Below, in pieces: positions 29,703-38,536 of a DNA stretch of 64,000 nucleotides. Under the pieces are notes generated by a model. It was not told the origin of the DNA. It saw nothing but the letters and a program-made list of their open reading frames with translations, and made no database searches. Within the stretch, counting starts at the first letter, position 1. The number at the start of each line of letters is the position of its first letter. Source of the DNA: Flavobacterium tistrianum (GTDB taxonomy: Bacteria > Bacteroidota > Bacteroidia > Flavobacteriales > Flavobacteriaceae); the NCBI RefSeq assembly GCF_003254545.1, contig NZ_QJRH01000059.1, forward strand, positions 1-64,000, read 5' to 3'. Made by a program: the position numbers and the translations under genes.

Positions 29703-30216
29703 AAACTATTCTTATAAACAAAAATTTTATGCATTGATCATAGTCTTCTTTATGCTATCGATAACTGCATACAAACGATCCTTTCATACGCTGTTTGAGG
29801 TCGTTTCAGAGTATCGGATGCTTTCAAAAAAAGCCGATGATATCAATAAAAAAGCAAAAAACAACGGAACACTTAAAAATGATGTTGAATATTTGGACAG
29901 AATAATTGGCAAAGAAGGCGTTACAAAAGAAATGGTCCAGCAGGGAATAATCGGTTTTGCATCAGCAGCACCTGGAGTTTCAATAAATGATTTGAAGCCT
30001 ATTCATGATTATCCAGAAACTGATTATCATATTATAACCAATCAGTTGGATGTTACCGGAAATGCAAACCAATTGCTAGAACTGGCTTATAATTTTGAAA
30101 AAAAATTCGATTATTCAAGAATGGTCAGCCAAAATTTTTACACCACTAAAAAAAATAATAAATCTGAAGTTTTACATTTAAAAATGATTTTTCAAAACTA
30201 TGAAAACACTAAATAA
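29695..30216 (+). CDS. PilO/GspM-like assembly protein
   Basis: The 173-residue product overlaps the previous gene by 8 bases. It has one N-terminal membrane span (about 10-28), a coiled-coil stretch (SEYRMLSKKADDINKKAKNN, about 37-60) and a C-terminal ferredoxin-like domain (DYHIITNQLDVTGNANQLLELAYNFEKKF). This layout is that of PilO/GspM, which pairs with PilN/GspL. Sequence identity to the family is low, so the call rests on topology and order. Confidence 0.68.
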   Translation: MFENYSYKQKFYALIIVFFMLSITAYKRSFHTLFEVVSEYRMLSKKADDINKKAKNNGTLKNDVEYLDRIIGKEGVTKEMVQQGIIGFASAAPGVSINDLKPIHDYPETDYHIITNQLDVTGNANQLLELAYNFEKKFDYSRMVSQNFYTTKKNNKSEVLHLKMIFQNYENTK

Positions 30217-31153
30217 AATTATATTAATCGGTTTATCAATTCTAGCATTTTCATGCGAAGACATCCTAGAAGAAGATATTAGCAACGATATTATACAAAT
30301 CATTTCACCAACAAAAGATGCTGTTGTTGAAAGCAACGTAGTCAACTTTAAATGGAACAGCCTAAAAGGTGCCGATAAGTATCGCGTACAGATTTACGAA
30401 AAAGATCAGGTTCTTATCTTGGACTCTCTTACCACAAAGACAAATTTAACTTTGCCTCTTGAAGCGGGAAGCTATATCTGGCGTGTAAGAGCTGAAAATT
30501 ATGCTTATCAGTCCACCTATTCTTTCCCGTCAAGTTTTGCAACAAATATTCCAGACGACCTAACTAATCAGCAGGTTATATTGCTGACTCCAGACAATGA
30601 CAAATATTTAAATTTTACAAATATCACTTTAAGTTGGCAACAGCTTGATAAAGCCACTTCATATAGTGCAAAAATAATAAATACAGCAACGGGGCAGGAA
30701 GTTTTTTCTAAAGCTGATTTAACTGATACTTCTGTAACATTAGATTTACCTCAACTTCCTGATGGAAATTATGAATGGCGAATAAAAGCTAAAAATGCTG
30801 AAAGCGAGACAAAACAGTATGGTGCAAAAAAATTCAATATTGATACAACAGCTCCAAATCAGCCAAAGAATACGCTTCCAGCCGACAACTCAACTCAGAC
30901 AGTTAATACAGCTTTAAACTTGACATGGTCAATTGCTGCAGATACTGGAACTATAAAATCGCCTATATCTTATGTGGTAGAAATTGCTAGTGATGTAGAT
31001 TTTAATTCCATTATCCAACCTTTAAACAGTAATACAACAACGCTCCAATATACATTTGCCAATGCTGGAACTTATTATTGGCGAGTTAGAGCAGTTGATC
31101 TTGCTGGAAACAAAGGAACCAATAGTACAGGATTTAAGATTACAGTAAATTAA
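30200..31153 (+). CDS. Lipoprotein with three fibronectin-type repeats
   Basis: The 317-residue product has a lipobox AFSC (C19) and three repeated fibronectin III-like modules of about 95 residues, each ending in a YxWRVRA or YEWRIKA strand (about 93-100, 195-202, 292-300). It overlaps the PilO-like gene by 17 bases and is 2 bases before the GspC-like gene, so it is an integral part of the operon. It could serve as pilotin, secretin-stabilising lipoprotein or surface adaptor. No standard pilotin motif is visible. Confidence 0.75.
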   Translation: MKTLNKIILIGLSILAFSCEDILEEDISNDIIQIISPTKDAVVESNVVNFKWNSLKGADKYRVQIYEKDQVLILDSLTTKTNLTLPLEAGSYIWRVRAENYAYQSTYSFPSSFATNIPDDLTNQQVILLTPDNDKYLNFTNITLSWQQLDKATSYSAKIINTATGQEVFSKADLTDTSVTLDLPQLPDGNYEWRIKAKNAESETKQYGAKKFNIDTTAPNQPKNTLPADNSTQTVNTALNLTWSIAADTGTIKSPISYVVEIASDVDFNSIIQPLNSNTTTLQYTFANAGTYYWRVRAVDLAGNKGTNSTGFKITVN

Positions 31154-31155
31154 GA

Positions 31156-31665
31156 ATGGCTAAAAAGAAAATTAATATAATTCTAATTATCGTAGTTCTG
31201 GGCCTATGGGGAACCGTAGGCTTTAGAACTATTAACCGATATTTTGGAAACAGCGATGTCAATTTAAGTCCTGAAGCGCACAATAGTGACATTTCTTTAA
31301 AGAAAGTCAATAAGGACACTTTTGAATTAAAGAAAATTGGCCGTGATCCGTTTTTAAATAAGCAGTTTGTTGAAAAGCCAGCATTTGTTGCTTCCGTTTC
31401 TTATCATGCCCCTGTCAGAAAAGCGATAAAACCATCACCAGCGATTCCAAAACCAAAATTTGATATGCCTTGGCCTCAATTACAATATTTTGGGTATTTA
31501 AAATCAAATGATATAGAATTAGTTCTTTTGAAAATAGATTCTAAACTACACAAACTGAAACTGAATGATGAGGTAAATGGTTTAACTATAAAGAAAAAAT
31601 TTAAAGATTCTATAGAAGTCGTATTCAATTCGCAAAGCAAAATAATACATGCAAAGAAAAATTAA
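31156..31665 (+). CDS. PilP/GspC-like inner-membrane protein
   Basis: The 169-residue product has one N-terminal membrane span (about 6-24), a proline-rich linker (about 85-115) and a small beta-rich C-terminal domain (LQYFGYLKSNDIELVLLKID...HKLKLNDEVNGLTIKKKFKDSIEVVFN), the homology-region fold of GspC/PilP. The KKIGRDPFLNK stretch resembles the conserved RRDPF segment of PilP. Such proteins bridge inner-membrane parts to the secretin. Last gene of the operon; 112 bases follow before the AraC gene. Confidence 0.75.
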   Translation: MAKKKINIILIIVVLGLWGTVGFRTINRYFGNSDVNLSPEAHNSDISLKKVNKDTFELKKIGRDPFLNKQFVEKPAFVASVSYHAPVRKAIKPSPAIPKPKFDMPWPQLQYFGYLKSNDIELVLLKIDSKLHKLKLNDEVNGLTIKKKFKDSIEVVFNSQSKIIHAKKN

Positions 31666-31777
31666 ATCCACTTACTATACCATCCAAGTTAGTTACGCAA
31701 GCTTTTAAATATTATTTTAGTTTTATCAATACCTTTCAAAAAACCAAATTTTAATAATTATCTCAAAAGAGAATCAA

Positions 31778-32578
31778 ATGAACCTGAATTTTTATCAGCC
31801 TAAAAATGAAACTTTAAAAAAATATATTGAGGGATATTACTTTATTTCAAAAGATAAAAATTCAGGATCTGTACAATATCTCACTTTCCCTAATAATTTC
31901 TGCATTTTAACCACAAATGAAGATTTAGACGTTGAAGTACAAAACAACGAAGTTATTATAAAGTCATCGCCAATAAAAAATATAATGACATGTGTAGTTT
32001 CTCGTTATACCAAGCCAATGAAAATTCATTACAAAGAGCTTATAAATGAAGTTACTATTTACTTTAAGCCATTAGGAATAAGTCAGTTTTTATCCGATTC
32101 AAAAAATATTTTTTCGGAAGGCACTATTTTAGATTTTACTTTTATGCCTGACTTTAATGATAAAATGATTGAAATTTTCAGTCTAGCAAAAGACAAACAA
32201 AGCCAAGAACTTGAAGATTATCTACTTTCTAAATTACAAATCAAAAAATTTTCTTTAATTGAAAAAATACTTGAAGCCATTGAAACTGATGAAAAGATTG
32301 AAGAAATTGCACAAAAACACCAAATAAGCAGACAATATTTGAATAAAATATTCACAAAACGCATTGGCAAATCGCCTTCAGAATATCGAAAAATACACCG
32401 CTTTAGAAATTCAATTCTTAAACAGAAAGAAAGCAAGAATTTTTCTGAATTATCTCAATATGATTTTTACGACCAATCTCATTTTATTCGCAATTTTAAA
32501 GAGTTAACCAATAGGAATCCCCAAATATTTTTCAAAAACATAGATACAGAAAAAGAAAATATTTGGCTGTTTGTCTAA
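31778..32578 (+). CDS. AraC-family transcriptional regulator
   Basis: The 266-residue product has an N-terminal sensing domain of the type found in Bacteroidota AraC proteins (starting FYQPKNETLKKYIEGYYFI) and a C-terminal double helix-turn-helix (about 170-255): EEIAQKHQISRQYLNKIFTKRIGKSPSEYRKIHRFR and FYDQSHFIRNFKELTNRNPQIFF. The ligand is unknown. Its likely target is the following membrane protein gene (90 bases downstream, same strand) or its own promoter; it is not evidently tied to the secretion operon. Confidence 0.88.
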   Translation: MNLNFYQPKNETLKKYIEGYYFISKDKNSGSVQYLTFPNNFCILTTNEDLDVEVQNNEVIIKSSPIKNIMTCVVSRYTKPMKIHYKELINEVTIYFKPLGISQFLSDSKNIFSEGTILDFTFMPDFNDKMIEIFSLAKDKQSQELEDYLLSKLQIKKFSLIEKILEAIETDEKIEEIAQKHQISRQYLNKIFTKRIGKSPSEYRKIHRFRNSILKQKESKNFSELSQYDFYDQSHFIRNFKELTNRNPQIFFKNIDTEKENIWLFV

Positions 32579-32668
32579 ACAGTTTCCATTTGTACAATTC
32601 TACAATTTTGGGTTAATCTACTTTTACCAAGTTCGAAATTTATGTAAAACAAAAAAATCCCAAAAAAC

Positions 32669-33484
32669 ATGAACTGGCAAAAAATCCATCTTTACTTACA
32701 CACATTCTGTCGATATTTTCTAGCTACAATTATAATTTTATATGCTTATGGCAAAATATTAAAAACCCAATTTGTCTCACAGCCAAGCGTATACGATATG
32801 CCAATTGGCTCGCTAGATGGTTTCCGTCTTACTTGGTATTATTATGGTTACTGCTATTGGTACCCCATTGTTATTGCCGTTACACAGATTATAAGCTCAC
32901 TCCTACTCTTTTTTAGAAAAACTACCAGAATTGGAATCATTCTTTTCCTAAGTTTTATGATCAATATTCTTCTAACAGATTACGCTTATGATATTAATGC
33001 AAAAGAAATTGCCATAACATTAACTCTAATGGCATTGTTTGTATTTTTCTCCGATTACAAAGTTTTTCTTAAATATTTTTTAGAAGAACCGCCATTGTTC
33101 CAAAATAGTGACAGACCTAAATGGATAAACAAGATTAGTATAATAAAATTCATTTATATTCCCGCTGTATTTATTGGTTTCTTTATTATGTTCAGTGTTT
33201 TGAAGAAAAAATACATGTCACAGGATGATTTTTACGGAACTTGGGAAAATCTTCAAACAAAAGAAAGATTACATTTTGAAGATCTGAATAGTTTTCAAAT
33301 TAACAAAACTGACAAGTCAAAAAGTATTGTAAATGGAGAATATTCGTTTACAAAAGACTCTTTAGTTTTAAAATCAGGTGACAATAATAAGAAAGATTAT
33401 TTAAAAGGAAAATATACCTTACATAAAGCTCATTTAACTATTGCTACTAAAACTGATAATCTGAAATTCAAAAGGATTAGATAA
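32669..33484 (+). CDS. DoxX-like membrane protein with extracytoplasmic tail
   Basis: The 271-residue product has about four membrane spans in the first 135 residues in the style of DoxX/MauE-like proteins, a fifth span at about 165-187, and a C-terminal soluble region (about 190-271; FYGTWENLQTKERLHFED, INGEYSFTKDSLVLKSG type beta-strands) resembling a small lipocalin-like or DUF domain. The function is unknown. It directly follows the AraC gene and may be regulated by it. Confidence 0.65.
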   Translation: MNWQKIHLYLHTFCRYFLATIIILYAYGKILKTQFVSQPSVYDMPIGSLDGFRLTWYYYGYCYWYPIVIAVTQIISSLLLFFRKTTRIGIILFLSFMINILLTDYAYDINAKEIAITLTLMALFVFFSDYKVFLKYFLEEPPLFQNSDRPKWINKISIIKFIYIPAVFIGFFIMFSVLKKKYMSQDDFYGTWENLQTKERLHFEDLNSFQINKTDKSKSIVNGEYSFTKDSLVLKSGDNNKKDYLKGKYTLHKAHLTIATKTDNLKFKRIR

Positions 33485-33662
33485 AACAAATCTTAGAAAA
33501 AATTAAAAATCTTCCATTCTTTCCATAAAAAGACATTTAGAGAACAAATTCAAAATTGAGATTTCATTTCTATAACTATTATATAAAACCTTAACGTAAT
33601 AATATAAGACTCACATAGTCAGGTTAGTTAATTTTAGAAAGAAATTATAAATAAGGAAAATC

Positions 33663-33908
33663 ATGGAAAATAAGAAGGATAAATTAGAACTAAACGAGAA
33701 TGAATGTGTGAATCAAAATGCGAACAGTTCCTATAGTGGCTCAGGAAGTATGCAACCTGGTGGCAGCACTGGTGAAGCTGGACGCTTAAATGATTATGAC
33801 GAAGAAAATACAGAAGAAAACAAAGCTTCTGATAAAACGAAAAAAAGTAATCCTGAAGGAAAAACCGTTGAAGAAGCAACTGATCCTTCAAAACTTACTA
33901 AAATTTGA
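33663..33908 (+). CDS. Small acidic hydrophilic protein 1
   Basis: An 81-residue polar protein (KKDKLELNENE..., then a Gly/Ser stretch, then an acidic-basic mixed tail). No hydrophobic core is seen, so it is probably disordered. It begins an array of similar small, charged genes in this region (33944, 42100). Such proteins are often stress-induced in Flavobacterium, but no named family is recognised. A frame on the opposite strand (33661-33891) is rejected. Confidence 0.55.
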   Translation: MENKKDKLELNENECVNQNANSSYSGSGSMQPGGSTGEAGRLNDYDEENTEENKASDKTKKSNPEGKTVEEATDPSKLTKI

Positions 33909-33943
33909 AATAAATCGTATTGTTTAACATTAAACTAAAAAGT

Positions 33944-34294
33944 ATGTCAAGAGAAAACTATGATGACTACGATCAGGAAGATCTTAGTTATCACGCGGCA
34001 GATCATTCGGCAAGCGATTCTATTAATTCTGAAACTATGGAGAAAAAAGATCCTGCCATCAATCAGCATGAGAACGAATCACAGCGACACAAACACACAC
34101 CTGAATTTCAGGAAAGAGAAGAAAATGAAAACGACACTTCCGATCCTTTTTTTCAAAAAAATGCTCCTATCGCACAAGATTTAGATGAGGATCTTAAAAG
34201 TGACAACAATGAAGATGATGATTTTGATAATGATGCAAACAGAAGAACTTTAGACGAAACAAAACCTGATGAAGACAAAGAAGATGATTATTAA
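33944..34294 (+). CDS. Small acidic hydrophilic protein 2
   Basis: The 116-residue product starts best at ATG 33944 (MSRENYDDYDQEDL); a TTG at 33920 is also in frame. It is strongly acidic, with an Asp/Glu/Asn-rich second half and no hydrophobic segments. The piece HAADHSASDSIN resembles PPADHSISDNAE in the protein at 42100, so the two appear to be paralogs. Probably disordered; function unknown. A terminator hairpin follows. Confidence 0.65.
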   Translation: MSRENYDDYDQEDLSYHAADHSASDSINSETMEKKDPAINQHENESQRHKHTPEFQEREENENDTSDPFFQKNAPIAQDLDEDLKSDNNEDDDFDNDANRRTLDETKPDEDKEDDY

Positions 34295-34323
34295 TTGCTT
34301 ACAACATCAGAAAGTTCAAAAAA

Positions 34324-34370
34324 ATAAATCCTGAAAAGACTTTATAAAATTCTTTTCAGGATTTATTTTT
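34324..34370. terminator. Bidirectional terminator
   Basis: A 15-base perfect stem (ataaatcctgaaaag with cttttcaggatttat) is flanked by A and T tracts. It serves the acidic gene from the left and the membrane protein gene from the right. Confidence 0.85.
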
Positions 34371-34371
34371 A

Positions 34372-34809
34372 TTAATCGGCTGCATATTTATTATTCCAAT
34401 ACAGCATTAATAAAAGCGTCACAATAATGCAGGAAGCTGTTCCTTCAAAAAATAAAGAAAGGCAATACGAAGTTACAGAAGGTTCGCCACCAAACATAAA
34501 AGCTTCAGACAATGATTTTACATACTGGTTTCCGCCTTTGGCATAACTGTAAATTAGAAGCGCAACAATGCTTATTACTACAGCTGTAAACGAAGTAACC
34601 ATTGCCGAAATGGCATTTGGAACAAATTCGTTTTTTCCTTCGGCCAGATTCATTTTCAAGGTTCTGTTTACGCCCCAGAGAATAAATAAAACATTCAGAA
34701 GTCGTAAGTAAAATAGATTGGAAAGATTTAAAAGTTCCATCAGAAGAAAGAACAAGGCAATTCCAGCAAATATCAAAAATCCGTTTATAATTTCTTTTGG
34801 CAATTTCAT
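34372..34809 (-). CDS. Four-span membrane protein, unknown
   Basis: The 145-residue product starts best at ATG 34809 (MKLPKEIINGF), since an ATG ten codons upstream (34839) would add a tail before the first span. Four membrane spans are predicted (about 7-25, 30-48, 65-90, 115-138). No family is recognised. It stands alone on the minus strand, with the DHA2 exporter about 120 bases upstream on the same strand. Confidence 0.6.
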   Translation of the reverse strand: MKLPKEIINGFLIFAGIALFFLLMELLNLSNLFYLRLLNVLFILWGVNRTLKMNLAEGKNEFVPNAISAMVTSFTAVVISIVALLIYSYAKGGNQYVKSLSEAFMFGGEPSVTSYCLSLFFEGTASCIIVTLLLMLYWNNKYAAD

Positions 34810-34931
34810 AATTATATTTTTTAATTCGACAATAAACATCTAATACATAACAAATTACAAAATACTCAAGAAACCATTAACCTAATTTTACGATTACTCT
34901 TTAAACTTATAAAATACCCATATACAGAGTA

Positions 34932-36326
34932 TTACATATACCCTTCTCCATCTGTTTTACTCAATTTAGAAAAAGTGAAACTTGAAAAAATAGTAAAGAC
35001 AGCCAATGCAATAAAAGTATATTGAAATGCTTTTGAAGCATCTAAATTAAAAATGCCATCTTGAAATAAAGAAAGTACTAAACTGGCAACCGAAACTCCG
35101 AAACTTACCGAAAGCTGCTGCATGATAACTAGCATGGTATTTCCGCCGCTAGCAGTGTCTTGATCCAAATCTGAAAGTGTGATGGTATTCATGGCAGACA
35201 TTTGTACAGAAGTAAAAATTCCGTAGAATATCATCAGTAAAATATAATAGCCAATTGGAGTTTCTTTCGTTACAAATCCGAGAATAATCAAAACAATTCC
35301 TAGTAAAATGGTATTACTTATCAATACAGTTCTGTAGCCAAAAGACTTTATAATGTTAACCATGAAAGGCTTCACCGCAACATTAGACAAAGCAGAAGGC
35401 AACAGCAATAATCCCGATACAGAAGCCGAATAACCAAAGCTAGTTTGCAGCATAAGTGGTAACAGCAGTGGCAAACCACCAATTCCTAGTCTTGTAATTA
35501 AACTTCCCATTAGTCCTATTTTTAAAGTTCTAATGTTTAAAAGATGCAAGTCAATTATTGGCTTTTCTGTTCTTTTGTAGTGAATGTAATAAAAGAGAGA
35601 AAGAAGTCCTGATAGAAACAATAAACATAAAATTACAATCATGTGAGTTCTTCCGCTTCCTATAAGTTCTAAAACCAAAGTAATAGAAATCAGTGCCAAA
35701 CTGAAATACACCAACCCTCTAAAATCAAACCTTCCTACAGCGTGCTTAAAATTAGGCATAATGCGATACGCCATCGAAATTCCGATGAGACCAATGGGAA
35801 TATTGATTAGAAAAATCCAATGCCAGCTGAAATTATCAGATAGAAAACCTCCTAAACTTGGCCCCGCCACCATTCCTAACAATCCGAATAAGGTTATAAA
35901 ATTCATGGTTTTCAGGAGTTCGTTTTTGGGGTATTGATACAAAATGGCCAATCGGGCAACAGGAACCATCATCGACGCACCAATTGCTTGTAAAACACGA
36001 GCCAAATTAAGCGTGTTTAAATCAACCGAAATGGCGCAAAACAAAGATCCTACAATAAACAAAAACACGGCAATCATAAACATGGTTCTGGTACCAAATT
36101 TATCTGCCAGCCAGCCAGAAAGCGGAATAAACATTGCCAATGTGAGCGTGTAGGTAACAATAACCGAATCCATTTCGGTGGCTGAATATCCCATATTTTT
36201 GGCTATTGAAGGCAGCGAAGTATTCAAAATCGTACCGTCTAGTGATTGCATAAACATAGCAATTGCCGTAACCCAAGGAAGCATAAATACTGCTTTCTGT
36301 TCTTTTTTTTCTTCTTTATTCAGCAT
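34932..36326 (-). CDS. DHA2-family drug exporter (MFS, EmrB/QacA type)
   Basis: The 464-residue protein has the 14-span profile of the DHA2 group. The first-helix motif LDGTILNTSLPSI and the loop GWLADKFGTRTMF are diagnostic, and the antiporter motif C region VAGPSLGGFLSDNFSWHWIFLINIPIG is present. It should be a proton-driven efflux pump for hydrophobic compounds. No adaptor or regulator adjoins it. The end near 34932 gives a normal length. Confidence 0.9.
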   Translation of the reverse strand: MLNKEEKKEQKAVFMLPWVTAIAMFMQSLDGTILNTSLPSIAKNMGYSATEMDSVIVTYTLTLAMFIPLSGWLADKFGTRTMFMIAVFLFIVGSLFCAISVDLNTLNLARVLQAIGASMMVPVARLAILYQYPKNELLKTMNFITLFGLLGMVAGPSLGGFLSDNFSWHWIFLINIPIGLIGISMAYRIMPNFKHAVGRFDFRGLVYFSLALISITLVLELIGSGRTHMIVILCLLFLSGLLSLFYYIHYKRTEKPIIDLHLLNIRTLKIGLMGSLITRLGIGGLPLLLPLMLQTSFGYSASVSGLLLLPSALSNVAVKPFMVNIIKSFGYRTVLISNTILLGIVLIILGFVTKETPIGYYILLMIFYGIFTSVQMSAMNTITLSDLDQDTASGGNTMLVIMQQLSVSFGVSVASLVLSLFQDGIFNLDASKAFQYTFIALAVFTIFSSFTFSKLSKTDGEGYM

Positions 36327-36381
36327 TCCTCAATTTTAAATAAAAAGCTCGATTATAACATTATGTAAATTAATAAAAAAA

Positions 36382-36412
36382 AGCTCTTAAAAGTGTTAAG
36401 AGCTTTTCTTTT
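36382..36412. terminator. Hairpin terminator between exporter and lipoprotein genes
   Basis: A perfect 9-base stem (agctcttaa, ttaagagct) with loop aagtg is followed by tttctttt on the plus side and preceded by an A run, so it acts for the minus-strand lipoprotein gene. Confidence 0.8.
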
Positions 36413-36424
36413 GCAATGATACCA

Positions 36425-36718
36425 TTACTTTTTAATAGAATCGGTTTTAACATTCTGATTCCCTTTCTGAGTTGAACCCGCTGTTCCAGAACCTGTAGAT
36501 CCTTCTCCCGTTGCGCCCGTTGTACCATTCTGGCCATTTTGATCAGAATTTAAAGTTGCCGATGAATCTATCGCAGGACCAACTGTATCAACTGACATGC
36601 TCGTGGTATCGGTTTGGTTGTCATTTGGATAGACATTGTTATTGTCATTCTTTTTGCATGAAAAAGTAAAAGCTGTCACTAAAAGCAACATACCAATTGT
36701 TTTCTCAAATGTGTTCAT
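36425..36718 (-). CDS. Small lipoprotein, Gly/Thr/Asn-rich
   Basis: The 97-residue product has a lipobox TFSC (C21) and a low-complexity body of Asn, Asp, Thr, Gly and Ser with collagen-like GxxG spacing (GQNGTTGATGEGSTG). It is probably a disordered surface or periplasmic lipoprotein. Function unknown. It is divergent from the SRPBCC gene across 244 bases. Confidence 0.6.
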   Translation of the reverse strand: MNTFEKTIGMLLLVTAFTFSCKKNDNNNVYPNDNQTDTTSMSVDTVGPAIDSSATLNSDQNGQNGTTGATGEGSTGSGTAGSTQKGNQNVKTDSIKK

Positions 36719-36962
36719 AATTCAAGTCTTTTAAATTTTATCACTCCAAAATTAAATGACTGCGTATCAATGAATTTACATAATTTCAGAAACCCTTTAT
36801 AAGAATCAGGACACTTGAATGTATTGCTAATGTAAAATGTATAAATCAAGTTTTTAATCTTGTAAAAAATATTTTAAAGGACTGCCGAAATTTGTTACTC
36901 AAGCTAAAATGTTATTCAACTCAACATGTCTAACTAATTACATCTTTTAAAAACAAATAGTT

Positions 36963-37640
36963 ATGAATACAGTATTATCAAAACAAAATCAGTCTTCAAA
37001 ACCATTATTAAAAAATAATATCTCAAAACTAGAGAGAGTTTTAATGGTCACAAGTGGCGCATATCTTTTGTACAATGCTCTATCTAAAAAAAACAAAAGC
37101 GTTACACAAGCCGGAGCTGGAGGTGCAATGCTATTACGCGGAATTTCAGGATACTGTCCAATATATGACGCTGCTGGCCATTTAATGCACGATAAAGCTT
37201 CAAATGTGAACATCAGAGTAAACAGTGTGATCGATAAACCCGTAAGCGAAGTGTATGCCTTTTGGAGAAATCTAGAAAATCTGCCAAAATTCATGAATCA
37301 TCTGGATTCTGTAAGAGTTACAAGTTCTACTATTTCTGAATGGACGGCAAAAGGTCCAGGCGGAATTGGAAAAATATCGTGGAATGCCGAAATTATCAGA
37401 GATGAAAAAGAGAAGCTTTTAAGCTGGAATTCTATCGAAGGTTCTTCTATCAAAAATGCTGGAAAAATTATTTTTAAACCAAAAGGAAAAGCAACAGAAT
37501 TGGATGTTACTATTTCCTATCATGCTCCGCTTGGAATCGCCGGCGAGAGCGCAGCTAAATTTTTAAATCCATATTTTGAAAAGTTGGTTAAAGATGATAT
37601 TTCTAATCTTAAAGTCTATCTGGAAACTCATCATAAATAA
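36963..37640 (+). CDS. SRPBCC-family protein with N-terminal membrane segment
   Basis: The 225-residue product begins with a DUF2892-like stretch (SKLERVLMVTSGAYLLYNALSKK, then AGGAMLLRGISGYCPIYDAAG) and continues into a START/SRPBCC domain (about 80-222; VDKPVSEVYAFWRNLENLPKFM, WTAKGPGGIGKISWNAEI, ISYHAPLGIAG). This combination is found in membrane-linked cyclase/dehydrase-like proteins of environmental bacteria, often in stress clusters. Ligand and role are not known. Confidence 0.85.
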   Translation: MNTVLSKQNQSSKPLLKNNISKLERVLMVTSGAYLLYNALSKKNKSVTQAGAGGAMLLRGISGYCPIYDAAGHLMHDKASNVNIRVNSVIDKPVSEVYAFWRNLENLPKFMNHLDSVRVTSSTISEWTAKGPGGIGKISWNAEIIRDEKEKLLSWNSIEGSSIKNAGKIIFKPKGKATELDVTISYHAPLGIAGESAAKFLNPYFEKLVKDDISNLKVYLETHHK

Positions 37641-37678
37641 AAACGCTACTGTTTCTTATATTTATTTTTTTTTTGAAA

Positions 37679-37705
37679 AACGTCTCCTTCTAGAGGCGTT
37701 TTTTA
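37679..37705 (+). terminator. Terminator after the SRPBCC gene
   Basis: Arms aacgtctc and gaggcgtt (one G-T pair) around cttcta are followed by a T run. Confidence 0.75.
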
Positions 37706-37820
37706 TTTTTAAAACCAATAAACCATTAGTTTTCAATATAAAAACTATAAAAGGGATTAAAAATGTTATAAAATTTTGTCTACTATTTTTTTGAATTTTG
37801 ATATAAACAAAAGATGAAAA

Positions 37821-38477
37821 ATGAAAGCTTTTTTTAGAAACAATGGATTATGCATCTGCTTCCTAGTACTGTTTATCGGATCTTTAGCTGGTCAGGTTGC
37901 ATTAGGTTTTGAAGAACATAACAAAGAATTAATTGATGAAGAAGCAACTGCTATAACTTTAGCATCTTATCTTACATCTGGCCATTTTTTTCAGTCAACT
38001 TTCGAAAACTGGGAGAGTGAATTTTTACAGATGGCTTTATTTGTAGTTTTAACCATCTTCTTAAAACAAAAAGGCTCATCGGAGTCCAAAAAAATTGATG
38101 AACCTGAGGAAGTGGATCGTGAGCCAGATCCCACAAAAAAGGATGCACCTTGGCCCGTAAAAAAAGGAGGATTTGTTTTAAAAATATACAAACACTCCCT
38201 CACAATTGTACTTCTGCTTCTATTTGCAATATCATTTATCATTCATTTTTATGGAAGCCTTAAAGACGAAAACGAACAACTTTTAAGAAAGGGAGAGCCG
38301 TTAGAAACTGTTTCTTCGTACTTATCAAATTCTAGATTTTGGTTTGAATCTTTTCAGAATTGGCAGAGCGAGTTCCTTTCTGTTTTTGCTATTATAATGT
38401 TATCAATTTATCTCCGTCAGATTGGTTCATCACAGTCCAAACCTGTTGATGCTCCTCACATGGAAACTGGTGGATAG
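37821..38477 (+). CDS. DUF6766-family membrane protein
   Basis: The 218-residue product is an internal duplication: each half has a membrane span, a loop, and a conserved SYLTSGHFFQSTFENWESEFLQMALFVVLTIFLKQKGSSESK-like or SYLSNSRFWFESFQNWQSEFLSVFAIIMLSIYLRQIGSSQSK-like segment. This matches the DUF6766 family. Four spans in all; function unknown. The gene precedes the alpha-toroid gene by 59 bases on the same strand. Confidence 0.8.
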   Translation: MKAFFRNNGLCICFLVLFIGSLAGQVALGFEEHNKELIDEEATAITLASYLTSGHFFQSTFENWESEFLQMALFVVLTIFLKQKGSSESKKIDEPEEVDREPDPTKKDAPWPVKKGGFVLKIYKHSLTIVLLLLFAISFIIHFYGSLKDENEQLLRKGEPLETVSSYLSNSRFWFESFQNWQSEFLSVFAIIMLSIYLRQIGSSQSKPVDAPHMETGG

Positions 38478-38536
38478 TTTTATTTTTTCTGTAATAAAAA
38501 ACCAAAACATCGCTATTAATTAAATAAAGATTCAAT

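Noticed and set aside
33661..33891. 76-codon minus-strand frame opposite the first acidic protein
   Set aside because: The plus-strand frame has a start and polar composition typical of the neighbours; the reverse frame is His/Leu-rich noise.
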